Assembly: GCA_029260555.1 (NCBI GenBank)
Contig: JAJDCZ010000009.1
Span: 1-64,000 of the forward strand
Direction: 5' to 3'
Source of the DNA: Phycisphaerales bacterium
GTDB lineage: Bacteria > Planctomycetota > Phycisphaerae > Phycisphaerales > UBA1924
DNA length: 64,000 nucleotides
In this document: one piece after another, positions 1 to 7,172 of the stretch
How the letters are laid out: each line of letters begins with the position of its first letter
Numbering within the stretch: the stretch's first letter is position 1
The notes under the pieces: generated by a model
Databases searched by the model: none
The model's input: only the letters and a program-made list of their open reading frames with translations
What the model was told of the DNA's origin: nothing
Made by a program: the position numbers and the translations under genes

Positions 1-167
1 GCCTCGTCGATCTCAACGCCGACGGCAGCGTTGATGTGCTCGACTTCTTCGCCTTCATCACCCTCTTCGCCACCAGCGACCCCGCAGCCGACCTTAACAC
101 CGACGGCAACATCGATGTGCTGGACTTCTTCGAGTTCGTCACGCTCTTTGCAGCTGGGTGTCCGTGA
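1..167 (+). CDS. C-terminal end of a dockerin-anchored protein (5' partial)
   Basis: The open frame enters from the left edge (first full codon at base 3) and stops at TGA 165-167. The visible 54 residues hold two calcium-loop repeats of dockerin type, DLNADGSVDVLDFFAFITLF and DLNTDGNIDVLDFFEFVTLF, each with the D-x-N-x-D-G-x-x-D pattern. The chain ends AAGCP. This tail matches the dockerin-like C termini common on secreted proteins of Phycisphaerae. The family suggests a protein carried outside the cytoplasm and held by the dockerin; the catalytic or binding part lies outside the window and cannot be named. Confidence 0.85.
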   Translation, partial: LVDLNADGSVDVLDFFAFITLFATSDPAADLNTDGNIDVLDFFEFVTLFAAGCP

Positions 168-173
168 TTGGCC

Positions 174-199
174 TGAGATCCCTTTTTTGAGGGATCTCA
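174..199. terminator. Hairpin between convergent genes
   Basis: A perfect 9-bp stem TGAGATCCC/GGGATCTCA with an 8-base loop (TTTTTTGA) lies between the dockerin stop and the nuoI stop. It directly abuts the nuoI stop, so it could end transcripts from both sides. No T-run follows the stem on either strand, so intrinsic termination is only probable. Confidence 0.55.
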
Positions 200-745
200 T
201 CACATGGGCTTTTTCGAGATGGTCACATCGTACATGTTGAGCAGCTTTTCTTTGTCGAAGATCATTTCCTGCCGGGACAGACCCACCAGCTCATACTCGG
301 GTGTGAGTTCGATAGCATCGACGGGGCAGGCTTCTTCGCACATGCCACAGAAAATGCAGCGCAGCTCATCAATCTCGAATTTCTTGGGATATTTTTCTCG
401 ATCGTCCCAAGGCGACTCCTCCGAGACAATGTGAATGCAATTGGCTGGGCAAATTGTCGGACACATCATGCACGCGACGCATCGCACTCGGCCTGATTCA
501 TCACGATTGAGCCGATGTACACCACGATAGTTGCTGGGCTCAAGCCCGCCATCTTCAGGCTTGTAATCCTCGCGACGCTGCTCGGGGTATTGAATCGTTC
601 GACTGGTTCGGCCTTGACCAAATGAGGTAAAAAAGTGCCTCATGGTGGTGCCGAAACCTCGAAACACCTCCGGCAGATAAACACTCTCAGGACGATTAAT
701 GGACCTGGGTGTGATGGTGACGATTTCTTCTGGGCGTATGGTCAT
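200..745 (-). CDS. nuoI: NADH-quinone oxidoreductase subunit I (NuoI)
   Basis: This 181-residue protein has two 4Fe-4S ferredoxin motifs, CVACMMCPTICP and CIFCGMCEEACP, followed by the ELTPEYEL stretch typical of NuoI. In complex I, NuoI carries clusters N6a and N6b and passes electrons toward quinone at the membrane. Length fits the family. I chose ATG at 745 rather than 769 because a TATACT box lies at 759-754, overlapping the longer version and leaving almost no leader. No other nuo gene is visible; the upstream neighbour is divergent and the downstream side ends in a hairpin, so the gene appears monocistronic. A related ferredoxin-type subunit is possible but less likely. Confidence 0.9.
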   Translation of the reverse strand: MTIRPEEIVTITPRSINRPESVYLPEVFRGFGTTMRHFFTSFGQGRTSRTIQYPEQRREDYKPEDGGLEPSNYRGVHRLNRDESGRVRCVACMMCPTICPANCIHIVSEESPWDDREKYPKKFEIDELRCIFCGMCEEACPVDAIELTPEYELVGLSRQEMIFDKEKLLNMYDVTISKKPM

Positions 746-753
746 GACCCGGC

Positions 754-759
754 AGTATA
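754..759 (-). promoter_or_regulatory. Putative -10 box of nuoI
   Basis: TATACT on the minus strand lies 8 bases before the nuoI ATG. With usual -10 to start-site spacing, transcription would begin at or within about two bases of the start codon. No clear -35 hexamer is seen. Confidence 0.45.
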
Positions 760-836
760 AAGCCATCAACCCGGCTTGGCATGAACATTCAAAGAATTGC
801 GTTGCAACCCGCGTTTAGGTGAGCAAGAATACAGGC

Positions 837-1628
837 ATGGCACGACGACGGTCATCCCCCGCTCTCTTTGAGCTGCTTGCAGATCCATCTGCCCAGGCTC
901 AGCCCGCCCAGACCCAGCCTCAGACAGGCGAAGCTGGCGAAAAGCCCGCAGCACAATCCCTCAACAAAACGCCCAATGTGATCAACCAGACTGAAGCTGA
1001 TGCGGACGAATCGCAGACACTGACGATTCGAACCATCTGGGTGCCCTTTATTGTCTTTGGCATGCTCTTGCTGGTGCTGGGCACCTGGTCTATCGCCTGG
1101 CAGCGTGGCAAGGCTGCTGCCGAGAGCGAATGGCGCCAACTCACCTCCGGCATGAATACAGCTCAAAACCCCATCCACGACCCCCTGACACAGCTACCTG
1201 GTGAATCTGAGACTGATTCAAATACGAACAGGCAGCCAAACACAACACAAACGATTCCAGCCAATAGTGTGGACCAGATCCTGCTGCCAGATGGCAGTGT
1301 CGGGGCAGACCCCCGAATCCAGGGGAATAACTATCTGGCACTGGCCAATCTCAAGCGGGATCAGGCTGCTGCTGCGATCGAGTTTCTGCGTTCACGGGGG
1401 GTGCAAGCGATTGGTGTACCCATTGATCGTCGAGCCAAGCGTGCCAACAATCGGGCGTCGTACCGGATATATACGCTGGTGGGCATCTCTGGTGAGGCGT
1501 TTAGTCGATCCAGAGCTTTGCGGGATCGCCATGTGAGCGAAGTTGCAAGGCTGGGACAGATCTGGGTTCGCGAGGCAGGTGGCGCATCTGATTTTGCAAA
1601 GACCCAGTGGGAAAAATACACGCCTTGA
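837..1628 (+). CDS. Membrane protein with SPOR-like C-terminal domain
   Basis: The 263-residue product starts MARRRSSPALFELL, has a Gln/Pro-rich linker, one membrane segment near residues 67-88 (WVPFIVFGMLLLVLGTWSIAW), then a low-complexity stretch and a C-terminal alpha/beta domain of about 100 residues (NNYLALANLKRDQAAAAIEF and on). Single-pass topology with a small soluble domain outside the membrane resembles planctomycete SPOR-domain proteins, which bind denuded peptidoglycan in other bacteria; this fit is by general shape only. A GTG at 819 would add six residues; the ATG at 837 gives a more usual N terminus. Divergent from nuoI. Confidence 0.6.
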   Translation: MARRRSSPALFELLADPSAQAQPAQTQPQTGEAGEKPAAQSLNKTPNVINQTEADADESQTLTIRTIWVPFIVFGMLLLVLGTWSIAWQRGKAAAESEWRQLTSGMNTAQNPIHDPLTQLPGESETDSNTNRQPNTTQTIPANSVDQILLPDGSVGADPRIQGNNYLALANLKRDQAAAAIEFLRSRGVQAIGVPIDRRAKRANNRASYRIYTLVGISGEAFSRSRALRDRHVSEVARLGQIWVREAGGASDFAKTQWEKYTP

Positions 1629-1723
1629 TCGGTTTGTGCAGGATTTTGCACCGATCAGGCATAAACCAATCAAAGACGCAGCGCTGGTTGCGTTTGGCTG
1701 AATCAAGAAGAGGTGTTTACGCC

Positions 1724-1885
1724 ATGAGCATGGACCGATCACTCAAGACCAAAGGTAATCTGACAGAAAAGCGCAGCGTCATGAAGCGTGAAGAGCGGAT
1801 TGCCAAACTCGTCGCTGACAAAAAGATGGATATGGCCAAGGACGCTCCTACAGGCCTGCCCAAGACCAAGGTCATCGAATCCTGA
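1724..1885 (+). CDS. Small basic protein of PVC-group type
   Basis: A 53-residue, Lys/Arg-rich protein, MSMDRSLKTKGNLTEKRS at the N terminus and GLPKTKVIES at the end. The pattern RSLK..GNL....V..R.ERI.KL..(D)K....(D)..GLPK matches a short conserved protein family that I recall from Verrucomicrobia, Chlamydiae and Planctomycetes; its function is unknown and its charge suggests nucleic-acid or ribosome binding. The start is supported by a purine-rich ribosome site (AAGAAGAGG, 1705-1713). It stands alone between the SPOR-like protein and the aminotransferase. Confidence 0.7.
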   Translation: MSMDRSLKTKGNLTEKRSVMKREERIAKLVADKKMDMAKDAPTGLPKTKVIES

Positions 1886-2006
1886 AAACGCCCAAGGCGT
1901 GGGTTTGGTGGTTGTCGATCGATGCCTTTGAACAGGGCATGGGTTGCAAGGTGCGTTAAGAGCGTTTTGTAAACATGCCAGGTGGGGGTTGGGGTGAGAG
2001 CGAGAC

Positions 2007-2030
2007 GGGGAGGGGAACAGGGGAGGGGGG
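2007..2030 (+). other. G-quadruplex-forming motif in the aminotransferase leader
   Basis: GGGG-A-GGGG-AACA-GGGG-A-GGGGGG lies on the coding strand, two bases before the GGAG ribosome site (2032-2035) of the gene starting at 2043. Four G-runs with loops of 1, 4 and 1 bases meet the standard quadruplex pattern, so the mRNA leader could fold next to the ribosome site. Confidence 0.6.
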
Positions 2031-2042
2031 TGGAGCTTTGTG

Positions 2043-3242
2043 ATGCTGGATCTGGATCGTCTGCTTTGTGATCGTGCACGACAGGTTGATGCTTCTGGCA
2101 TCCGCCGGGTCTTTGAACTCGGAGCAAAGCTCAGCAATCCCATTAATCTTTCAATCGGTCAGCCTGATTTTCCGGTGCCGGATGCAATTAAGCAGGCCGC
2201 CATCGAAGCAATCAAATCTGATCACAACGGCTACACACTGACGCAAGGCATTGGTGCGTTGATCGATCGCCTGACGCAGTTGATCAAACTGGATGTCGGG
2301 TGGGATGTGTCAGGCCTGGCGACGGACAGCAAGACGCCTGTGATGGTGACCTCGGGAACATCAGGCGGGCTGCTGCTTGCATTCATGTCGCTGCTCGGTC
2401 CTTGTGATGAGGTGATAATTCCTGATCCGTACTTTGTGATGTATCCGCATCTTGCAACGATGTGTGACGCACGGGCGGTATTGTGTGATACCTATCCGGA
2501 AATGCGCATGACAGCGGATCTGGTTGAGCCTTTGATCACGGATCGAACCAAAATCGTGCTGATCAACTCGCCTTCGAACCCAGCAGGTGCAGTGCTTTCG
2601 CGTCAAGAGTGCAGCGATCTTCTGGATTTGTGCCGAGCCAAAGGTCTTTTGCTCATCAGTGATGAGATTTACGATGTGTTTACCTACAGCGAATCGCGCA
2701 GCGATGTTGCCAGAGGCGATCAATCGCTCAAGCGGTGTCCCAGCCCGGCACGGTTTGATGGAGCTGAGGATTGCGTGCTTCTGGTGCGCGGGTTTGGCAA
2801 GACTTATGGCGTGACAGGGTGGCGGATGGGATATGTTGCAGGTCCAAGACCGATTCTTGAAGCGATGTCACGATTTCAGCAGTACACCTTTGTTTGTGCG
2901 CCGGCACCTGCACAATGGGGTGCATTGGCTGCGCTTGATGTGGATATGGCTGACCATGTTGGCGATTATGAACGCCGGCGTGATCTGGTGGTTGATCAGC
3001 TTTCGCAGGTGACAGAAGTTCCCATGCCCGGGGGAGCGTTTTATGCGTTTGCCAAGGTGCCTGAGCATCTGGGGATCACAGCCAGCGAGTTTGTTGAGCG
3101 ATGCGTAGAGAAGAGTGTGCTGGTGATTCCAGGCTCGGTGTTTTCGAGCAGAGACACCCACATTCGGCTGAGCTATGCGACGGATGAAGCATCGCTGATG
3201 CGCGGATTGAGCATTGTTTGTGAACTGATGAGCGAAGGCTGA
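2043..3242 (+). CDS. Class I/II PLP-dependent aminotransferase
   Basis: This 399-residue protein has the landmarks of fold-type I aminotransferases: GQPDFPVP near residues 40-46, the NSPSNPAG loop near 175-182, SDEIYD near 206-211 that binds the pyridine ring, and GFGKTYGVTGWRMGY with the Schiff-base lysine near 253. The family moves an amino group between an amino acid and a 2-oxo acid, usually aspartate or an aromatic/branched substrate; the substrate cannot be read from sequence. ATG 2043 is favoured over GTG 2040 because GGAG at 2032-2035 is then seven bases away. A G-rich leader precedes it. Convergent with flgH. Confidence 0.9.
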   Translation: MLDLDRLLCDRARQVDASGIRRVFELGAKLSNPINLSIGQPDFPVPDAIKQAAIEAIKSDHNGYTLTQGIGALIDRLTQLIKLDVGWDVSGLATDSKTPVMVTSGTSGGLLLAFMSLLGPCDEVIIPDPYFVMYPHLATMCDARAVLCDTYPEMRMTADLVEPLITDRTKIVLINSPSNPAGAVLSRQECSDLLDLCRAKGLLLISDEIYDVFTYSESRSDVARGDQSLKRCPSPARFDGAEDCVLLVRGFGKTYGVTGWRMGYVAGPRPILEAMSRFQQYTFVCAPAPAQWGALAALDVDMADHVGDYERRRDLVVDQLSQVTEVPMPGGAFYAFAKVPEHLGITASEFVERCVEKSVLVIPGSVFSSRDTHIRLSYATDEASLMRGLSIVCELMSEG

Positions 3243-3321
3243 ACATCTTGATGCACGATTGTGTAGCAAGCTGCACATTGCGCTCCCTTGACGATTACTC
3301 TCTATTGCAAGAATGCATGAT

Positions 3322-4005
3322 TCAGAAGTTAAAGACCGTTTCAAGGACTTTGGTGATGTAGCCTTTGCTGGCTGATTTTTTAACTTCGCCTTCCTGATGA
3401 AAATCGATAGACAGGTTATAGAGCTGGCTTGACTGGACGGTGTTCTGTGCGGTGATATCTTCTTGTCGGCATGAGCCGCTGAGGATGACGGTCTGAACTT
3501 CGTCGTCGGTTTTCCGGGTGGTTTTTGCTTCAAGAACGAGTACGCCGTTGGGTTTGACATCGATGATCTCCGCGGTGAGGCGGTCCGTCAGGCGGTCTTT
3601 TCGCTCATAGGTTCCGTCAGCTTCGTACTTGTTTTTGAGCTTTGAATCCACGCCTGCCAGCGGGTTGGAGTCGCCCTGAACGAGTTGGAGTTCCAGGAGG
3701 TGTCTGAGGCTGGGAAAACGCTTTAGTTCAGCATTGGCACTCCACTTTTTTTCAGAATCGATGGATTGTTCCCGGGTGGCCTGGCTTATTTCGTTGACGA
3801 TGATGGTGACAAGATCATGGGTCTTGAACAAGCGAGGCTCGGGTGGCCTGATGACCATCATGCTGATGCCATACAGGGCGCGTGCAGGGTTCTGGTTTGT
3901 CAGGATCTCGGGTTGAGGCTCTGCGAGCTTGCGATAGAGGCTTTGAGCGCACGCTGTGTGCGTCATGCTTGTCAAAATAAGTAATGTAAGTGCATACCTG
4001 ATCAT
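3322..4005 (-). CDS. flgH: Flagellar L-ring protein FlgH
   Basis: A 227-residue protein with an N-terminal export signal (MIRYALTLLILTSMTHTACA) and the FlgH core: DLVTIIVNEISQATREQ, LTAEIIDVKPNGVLVLEA, and the NTVQSSQLYNLSI segment near the C terminus. FlgH forms the L ring in the outer membrane around the flagellar rod. The Cys at residue 19 could be a lipid-attachment site as in other FlgH proteins, although the residues before it are not a strong lipobox. Its ATG overlaps the flgA stop by four bases, so it is the last gene of the flgF-flgG-flgA-flgH operon. No flgI follows. Confidence 0.92.
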   Translation of the reverse strand: MIRYALTLLILTSMTHTACAQSLYRKLAEPQPEILTNQNPARALYGISMMVIRPPEPRLFKTHDLVTIIVNEISQATREQSIDSEKKWSANAELKRFPSLRHLLELQLVQGDSNPLAGVDSKLKNKYEADGTYERKDRLTDRLTAEIIDVKPNGVLVLEAKTTRKTDDEVQTVILSGSCRQEDITAQNTVQSSQLYNLSIDFHQEGEVKKSASKGYITKVLETVFNF

Positions 4006-5057
4006 GATGGATTCTCGATGGTGATGTGTCTGTTTGACTGGTTGTTCTCAGCCATGACCGCGTGCCCGAGACTTGTCATTCGAGCGTAGAAGGTTTTTCT
4101 GGAAGTCAGCGACTGGAACTGAATGCGCTCGTCTTTGCGACCAGCCTGAAGTGCGCGAGCCTGGGCTTTGACGATGACCGAGCCTTGTAGGCAGTGGATG
4201 CGAACCAGATCGCCTCGCTTGACGATGATGGGAGGTTCGATGTGATCTGCGAGGATCGGGGCTGCGATTTTAAGGCGTGTTCTGGCGATTGAGCCGACGA
4301 TTTGTTCGAGAATTGCGGGGGACTGATGTGCCTTGAGCCAGATCGCCTGCTCGTGAAGATCAGATTGATTGATGAGCGAACCTTTTTTAATCTCGGCGAT
4401 GGGTGTGAAGACTTTTTTTCTCACCTGAATTTCGACATCAAGGTTTTCTTTAAGAACGATGGAGTCGTTTTTGTAGATAGTGATGGCAAGGGGTGTGCGC
4501 TGAGATGAGCCCAGCATGCGGACTTCCACTCGACGGCTGGCTGTGGCTTTTGCCAGCAGCGCAGCATCACGAGTGCGAAAACTCAGACGAAGGTCTTGAG
4601 GCTTGATGGCGAGGGTGCTTGCAATCTGCCTGGCGATGTCAGCCCGGAGCGTATTCTGCGTAATGATTTGATCAGCCTGGAGCGTATTTTGAAAGCCGCG
4701 GGTGTATTTTCTTTGCACGCGGGTTTGGGAAGCGGGACGATTTTGGACACCGACCTTGCAAGCACGGCCTGAGAGGGTGAGTCTGGCCCAAGGCACACGA
4801 AACTGAGAACTCAAAGCGGCACGGATGTCCTGAGGAAGCACCATGAGATTGGGCTGGTCAGCAGCACTTGCGGGGATGATGACCATATCTGCGTATTGCT
4901 TTGCTTCAGGGCCTGAGAGCGTCGCGACATCTGCAAGCACGATGGGCTGACCCGGCGTGTGGGTGGCGTGAGGCTTGAGCGTGATTGAGCTGTCAGCATG
5001 TGCGTTAAAGGCGAAGCCAAGTGTGATCAGCAGCAGGATGAGCCATTTTGGGAGCAT
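4002..5057 (-). CDS. flgA: Flagellar P-ring assembly chaperone FlgA
   Basis: The 351-residue product has a signal peptide (MLPKWLILLLITLGFAFNAHA) and a C-terminal SAF-type half with KRGDLVRIHCLQGSVIVKAQARAL-like sequence (positions about 280-310), the hallmark of FlgA. FlgA assists P-ring assembly in the periplasm. It is longer than the Escherichia coli protein because of an N-terminal region of about 130 residues. ATG 5057 gives a clean signal peptide; a TTG at 5075 that abuts the flgG stop would add six residues. It lies between flgG and flgH, overlapping flgH by four bases. Confidence 0.88.
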   Translation of the reverse strand: MLPKWLILLLITLGFAFNAHADSSITLKPHATHTPGQPIVLADVATLSGPEAKQYADMVIIPASAADQPNLMVLPQDIRAALSSQFRVPWARLTLSGRACKVGVQNRPASQTRVQRKYTRGFQNTLQADQIITQNTLRADIARQIASTLAIKPQDLRLSFRTRDAALLAKATASRRVEVRMLGSSQRTPLAITIYKNDSIVLKENLDVEIQVRKKVFTPIAEIKKGSLINQSDLHEQAIWLKAHQSPAILEQIVGSIARTRLKIAAPILADHIEPPIIVKRGDLVRIHCLQGSVIVKAQARALQAGRKDERIQFQSLTSRKTFYARMTSLGHAVMAENNQSNRHITIENPS

Positions 5058-5075
5058 TTTACGGATTCGGATCAA

Positions 5076-5882
5076 TCATCGACGGAGCTGGGCAACGGAA
5101 CGGAGGGTTTCGTCAGCAGCGCGGATGGCCTGGCTGTTCATTTCAAAGGCACGCTGGGTACGGATCATTTCGACGAGTTCGATGGTGGGATCGACATTGG
5201 AGGATTCGAGCGCACCCTGGAGGAGTGTGCCTCGGCCATCGACACCGGGGTTGCCGGTGATGGGAGGACCAGAAGCTGCAGATTCAGTGAAGAGGTTTTC
5301 ACCTTCTTGTCTGAGGCCTGCAGGATTAACAAAGGAGGCGGTCTGGATCTGCCCAATTTCAGAGGGTTCGGTATCGCCTGGGAGAAATGCGAAGACTCTG
5401 CCTTGAGAATCGATGTCGATGCGTCGAGCATCTTGGGGGACGGTGATGGCCGGCTCGATGCGTCGCCCCTGATCGGATGCGAGGACGAGTTCGCTGTCGG
5501 AGTTGATGGCAAAGTTCCCAGCACGGGTGTATGCGATGCCGCCGCCTTTGTCAGTTTCGACGGTGACCTGAAAGAAGCCTCGCCCCTGGATCATGAGATC
5601 CAGCTCGCGGTTGGTTGTGTGAGGTGCGCCCTGGGAGAAATCGACCTGTGTTCCTGAGATTTTGACACCCAGGCCGACATAGAGGCCTGTGGGGCGCTGG
5701 TCGCCATTGGCATTTTCGATGCCAGGCTGGGCGCGTTCGATGTAGAGGAGATCCTGGAAGTTGGCCCGGCTGGACTTGAAGCCATCGGTGTTGACATTGG
5801 CCAGGTTGTTTGCGATGACATCGAGGCGCGTATTGAGGGCACTGAGGCCTGATGAAGCTGACTGGAGCGCGATGTTAGCCAT
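5076..5882 (-). CDS. flgG: Flagellar distal rod protein FlgG
   Basis: A 268-residue rod/hook-family protein. The N terminus (ALQSASSGLSALNTRLDVIA, NNLANVNTDGFKSSRANFQD) and the C terminus (VDPTIELVEMIRTQRAFEMN, SQAIRAADETLR) are the conserved coiled-coil ends of FlgG, and length matches the usual 260. FlgG builds the distal rod that passes through the P and L rings. The gene follows flgF after 22 bases and is directly followed by flgA. Confidence 0.95.
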   Translation of the reverse strand: MANIALQSASSGLSALNTRLDVIANNLANVNTDGFKSSRANFQDLLYIERAQPGIENANGDQRPTGLYVGLGVKISGTQVDFSQGAPHTTNRELDLMIQGRGFFQVTVETDKGGGIAYTRAGNFAINSDSELVLASDQGRRIEPAITVPQDARRIDIDSQGRVFAFLPGDTEPSEIGQIQTASFVNPAGLRQEGENLFTESAASGPPITGNPGVDGRGTLLQGALESSNVDPTIELVEMIRTQRAFEMNSQAIRAADETLRSVAQLRR

Positions 5883-5904
5883 GATTGGTCCTTCTTTGGT
5901 GAAA

Positions 5905-6684
5905 TCAACTCACGCGGCCGAGGGTGTTGATGGCGCGTTCCATCATGCGATTCTGATATGAGATCATGCCCATGTTTGACGCGACGGCTTTGGACGCTGC
6001 GGTGATAGACATGAGCATGGCGATTTCGTTTGCAGCGGAGCCTTCCAGTGAGCCCTGGATGAGATTGGCGCTTGCAGGAAAGCGTGATTCCATGATATTG
6101 CCGGGTGCTTCAAAGAGGCTCTGGCCAAGTTTTTTGAGTTGATCGGAATCGGGCAGATCCACGACCTGGATCTGTGCAATCTGATTGCCGTTCTGGATGA
6201 TCATGCCATCGGAGGAAATGGTGATGGGCGCGCCGGGGGGGATCGTGATGGGCCTGTTGTTGGTATCAAGGATGGGCAAGCCCTGGCCTTGCATGACGAG
6301 GCGGCCTCGCGAGTCCATGTCGAATCGGCCATCGCGTGTAAAGCGGATGCGCTGGGTGTTGCCATCGGATGCGTCTGAGACTGCAAAGAAGCCCTTGCCC
6401 TGAATCGCAACATCCAGAGGCTGTTTGGTGATCTGAAGAGGACCCTGATTAAACGCGATGCGATTGGTTCGCATGAGCGGGCCTGCGCCCAGAGCTTCGA
6501 GCAGGTCATTGGAAGGGAGATAGCCCAGTGCATCTTCCTGAGAAGCGACGGGGCGTTGGCGAGTGAAGGGAACATCGGGCTTGAAGCCGATGGTGGTGGC
6601 ATTAGCCAGATTGTTGGTCAAGACATTCTGGCGGTACATGCTGGTGAGGGCACCGCTGGTTGAGATGGTGATGCCATAGTTCAT
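5905..6684 (-). CDS. flgF: Flagellar rod protein, FlgF-like
   Basis: This 259-residue protein shares the FlgF/FlgG plan: YGITISTSGALTSMYRQNVL and TNNLANATTIGFKPD at the N terminus, a central GKGFFAV...IRFTRDGRFDMDSRGRL block, and a C terminus ending in the NRMMERAINTLGRVS helix. Position before flgG and divergence from canonical FlgG motifs favour FlgF, the proximal rod protein. Its ATG overlaps the stop of the small upstream gene by four bases, implying translational coupling. Confidence 0.85.
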   Translation of the reverse strand: MNYGITISTSGALTSMYRQNVLTNNLANATTIGFKPDVPFTRQRPVASQEDALGYLPSNDLLEALGAGPLMRTNRIAFNQGPLQITKQPLDVAIQGKGFFAVSDASDGNTQRIRFTRDGRFDMDSRGRLVMQGQGLPILDTNNRPITIPPGAPITISSDGMIIQNGNQIAQIQVVDLPDSDQLKKLGQSLFEAPGNIMESRFPASANLIQGSLEGSAANEIAMLMSITAASKAVASNMGMISYQNRMMERAINTLGRVS

Positions 6685-6932
6685 GAGACAGCTTTGATGG
6701 GTTGAGGGGGGTGGGGTGGGTGGGGTGGGTGGGATAGGTGATTCGTGGGTGCCTGTGATCGAGGCGTCTGGTGTGACTGGGTCGCCTGGGCAGCGAGTTT
6801 GACGAGAGCTGAGCCCAGATCGCCAGAAGCCAGCAGGGCACTGGGTGATGGTTTAGAAGCGGGTTGGGCAGAATCACTGGTGGGGATCGTGTCAAGTTTG
6901 TGGCGAAGATACAGTGCAGGCTGAGCGATCAT
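6681..6932 (-). CDS. Small protein of unknown function leading the flagellar operon
   Basis: This 83-residue reading frame starts MIAQPALYLRHKLDTIPTSD, has an Ala/Leu-rich centre (LLASGDLGSALVKLAAQAT) and ends in a proline-rich tail with three HPP repeats. The start is supported by a strong GGAGGA ribosome site four bases upstream of the ATG, and the stop overlaps flgF by four bases, so I regard it as a real gene. I recognise no family. Position suggests a flagellar role; the proline-histidine tail results from a G-rich repeat on the other strand and may be a recent expansion. Confidence 0.6.
   Translation of the reverse strand: MIAQPALYLRHKLDTIPTSDSAQPASKPSPSALLASGDLGSALVKLAAQATQSHQTPRSQAPTNHLSHPPHPPHPPQPIKAVS
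6706..6733 (+). repeat. G-run repeat with quadruplex potential
   Basis: Six runs of three to six G are separated by single T bases on the plus strand. The tract encodes the HPP repeats of the small flagellar gene on the minus strand, so the G-rich strand is the template. Short tandem units of this kind are prone to slippage; a length change would alter or shift the protein end that is coupled to flgF. Confidence 0.65.
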
Positions 6933-7172
6933 GGGGTCCTCCGGTGTCGTGACTGGTGAATATCGCAAGCGGTATGCCAGCGTTGTGAGGGTTCAGACAG
7001 CGCGTGATCTGGAGGGGGACTGTGGGAATATGGATGAGTAGACAGGCAAGGTGATATTTTTGCGCGTGAGCGCAGGGTTGAGCATGGATTGCGAGGGCCA
7101 GAACCAAGTTTGTGAAAAAAGATGAGGTGAGGCAATTCGACAAGCTGGGGGGTGATGGGGTACAACAGTGGT

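Noticed and set aside
31-240. 69-residue Ser/Thr/Pro-rich reading frame on the plus strand.
   Set aside because: It is a shifted frame over the dockerin repeats; the dockerin frame has clear calcium-loop motifs and the overlapping one has none.
3281-3300. CGCTCCCTTGACGATTACTC, which begins like the 24-base dispersed repeat.
   Set aside because: Only the first nine bases match without a gap, and the second half diverges, so it is not counted as a copy.
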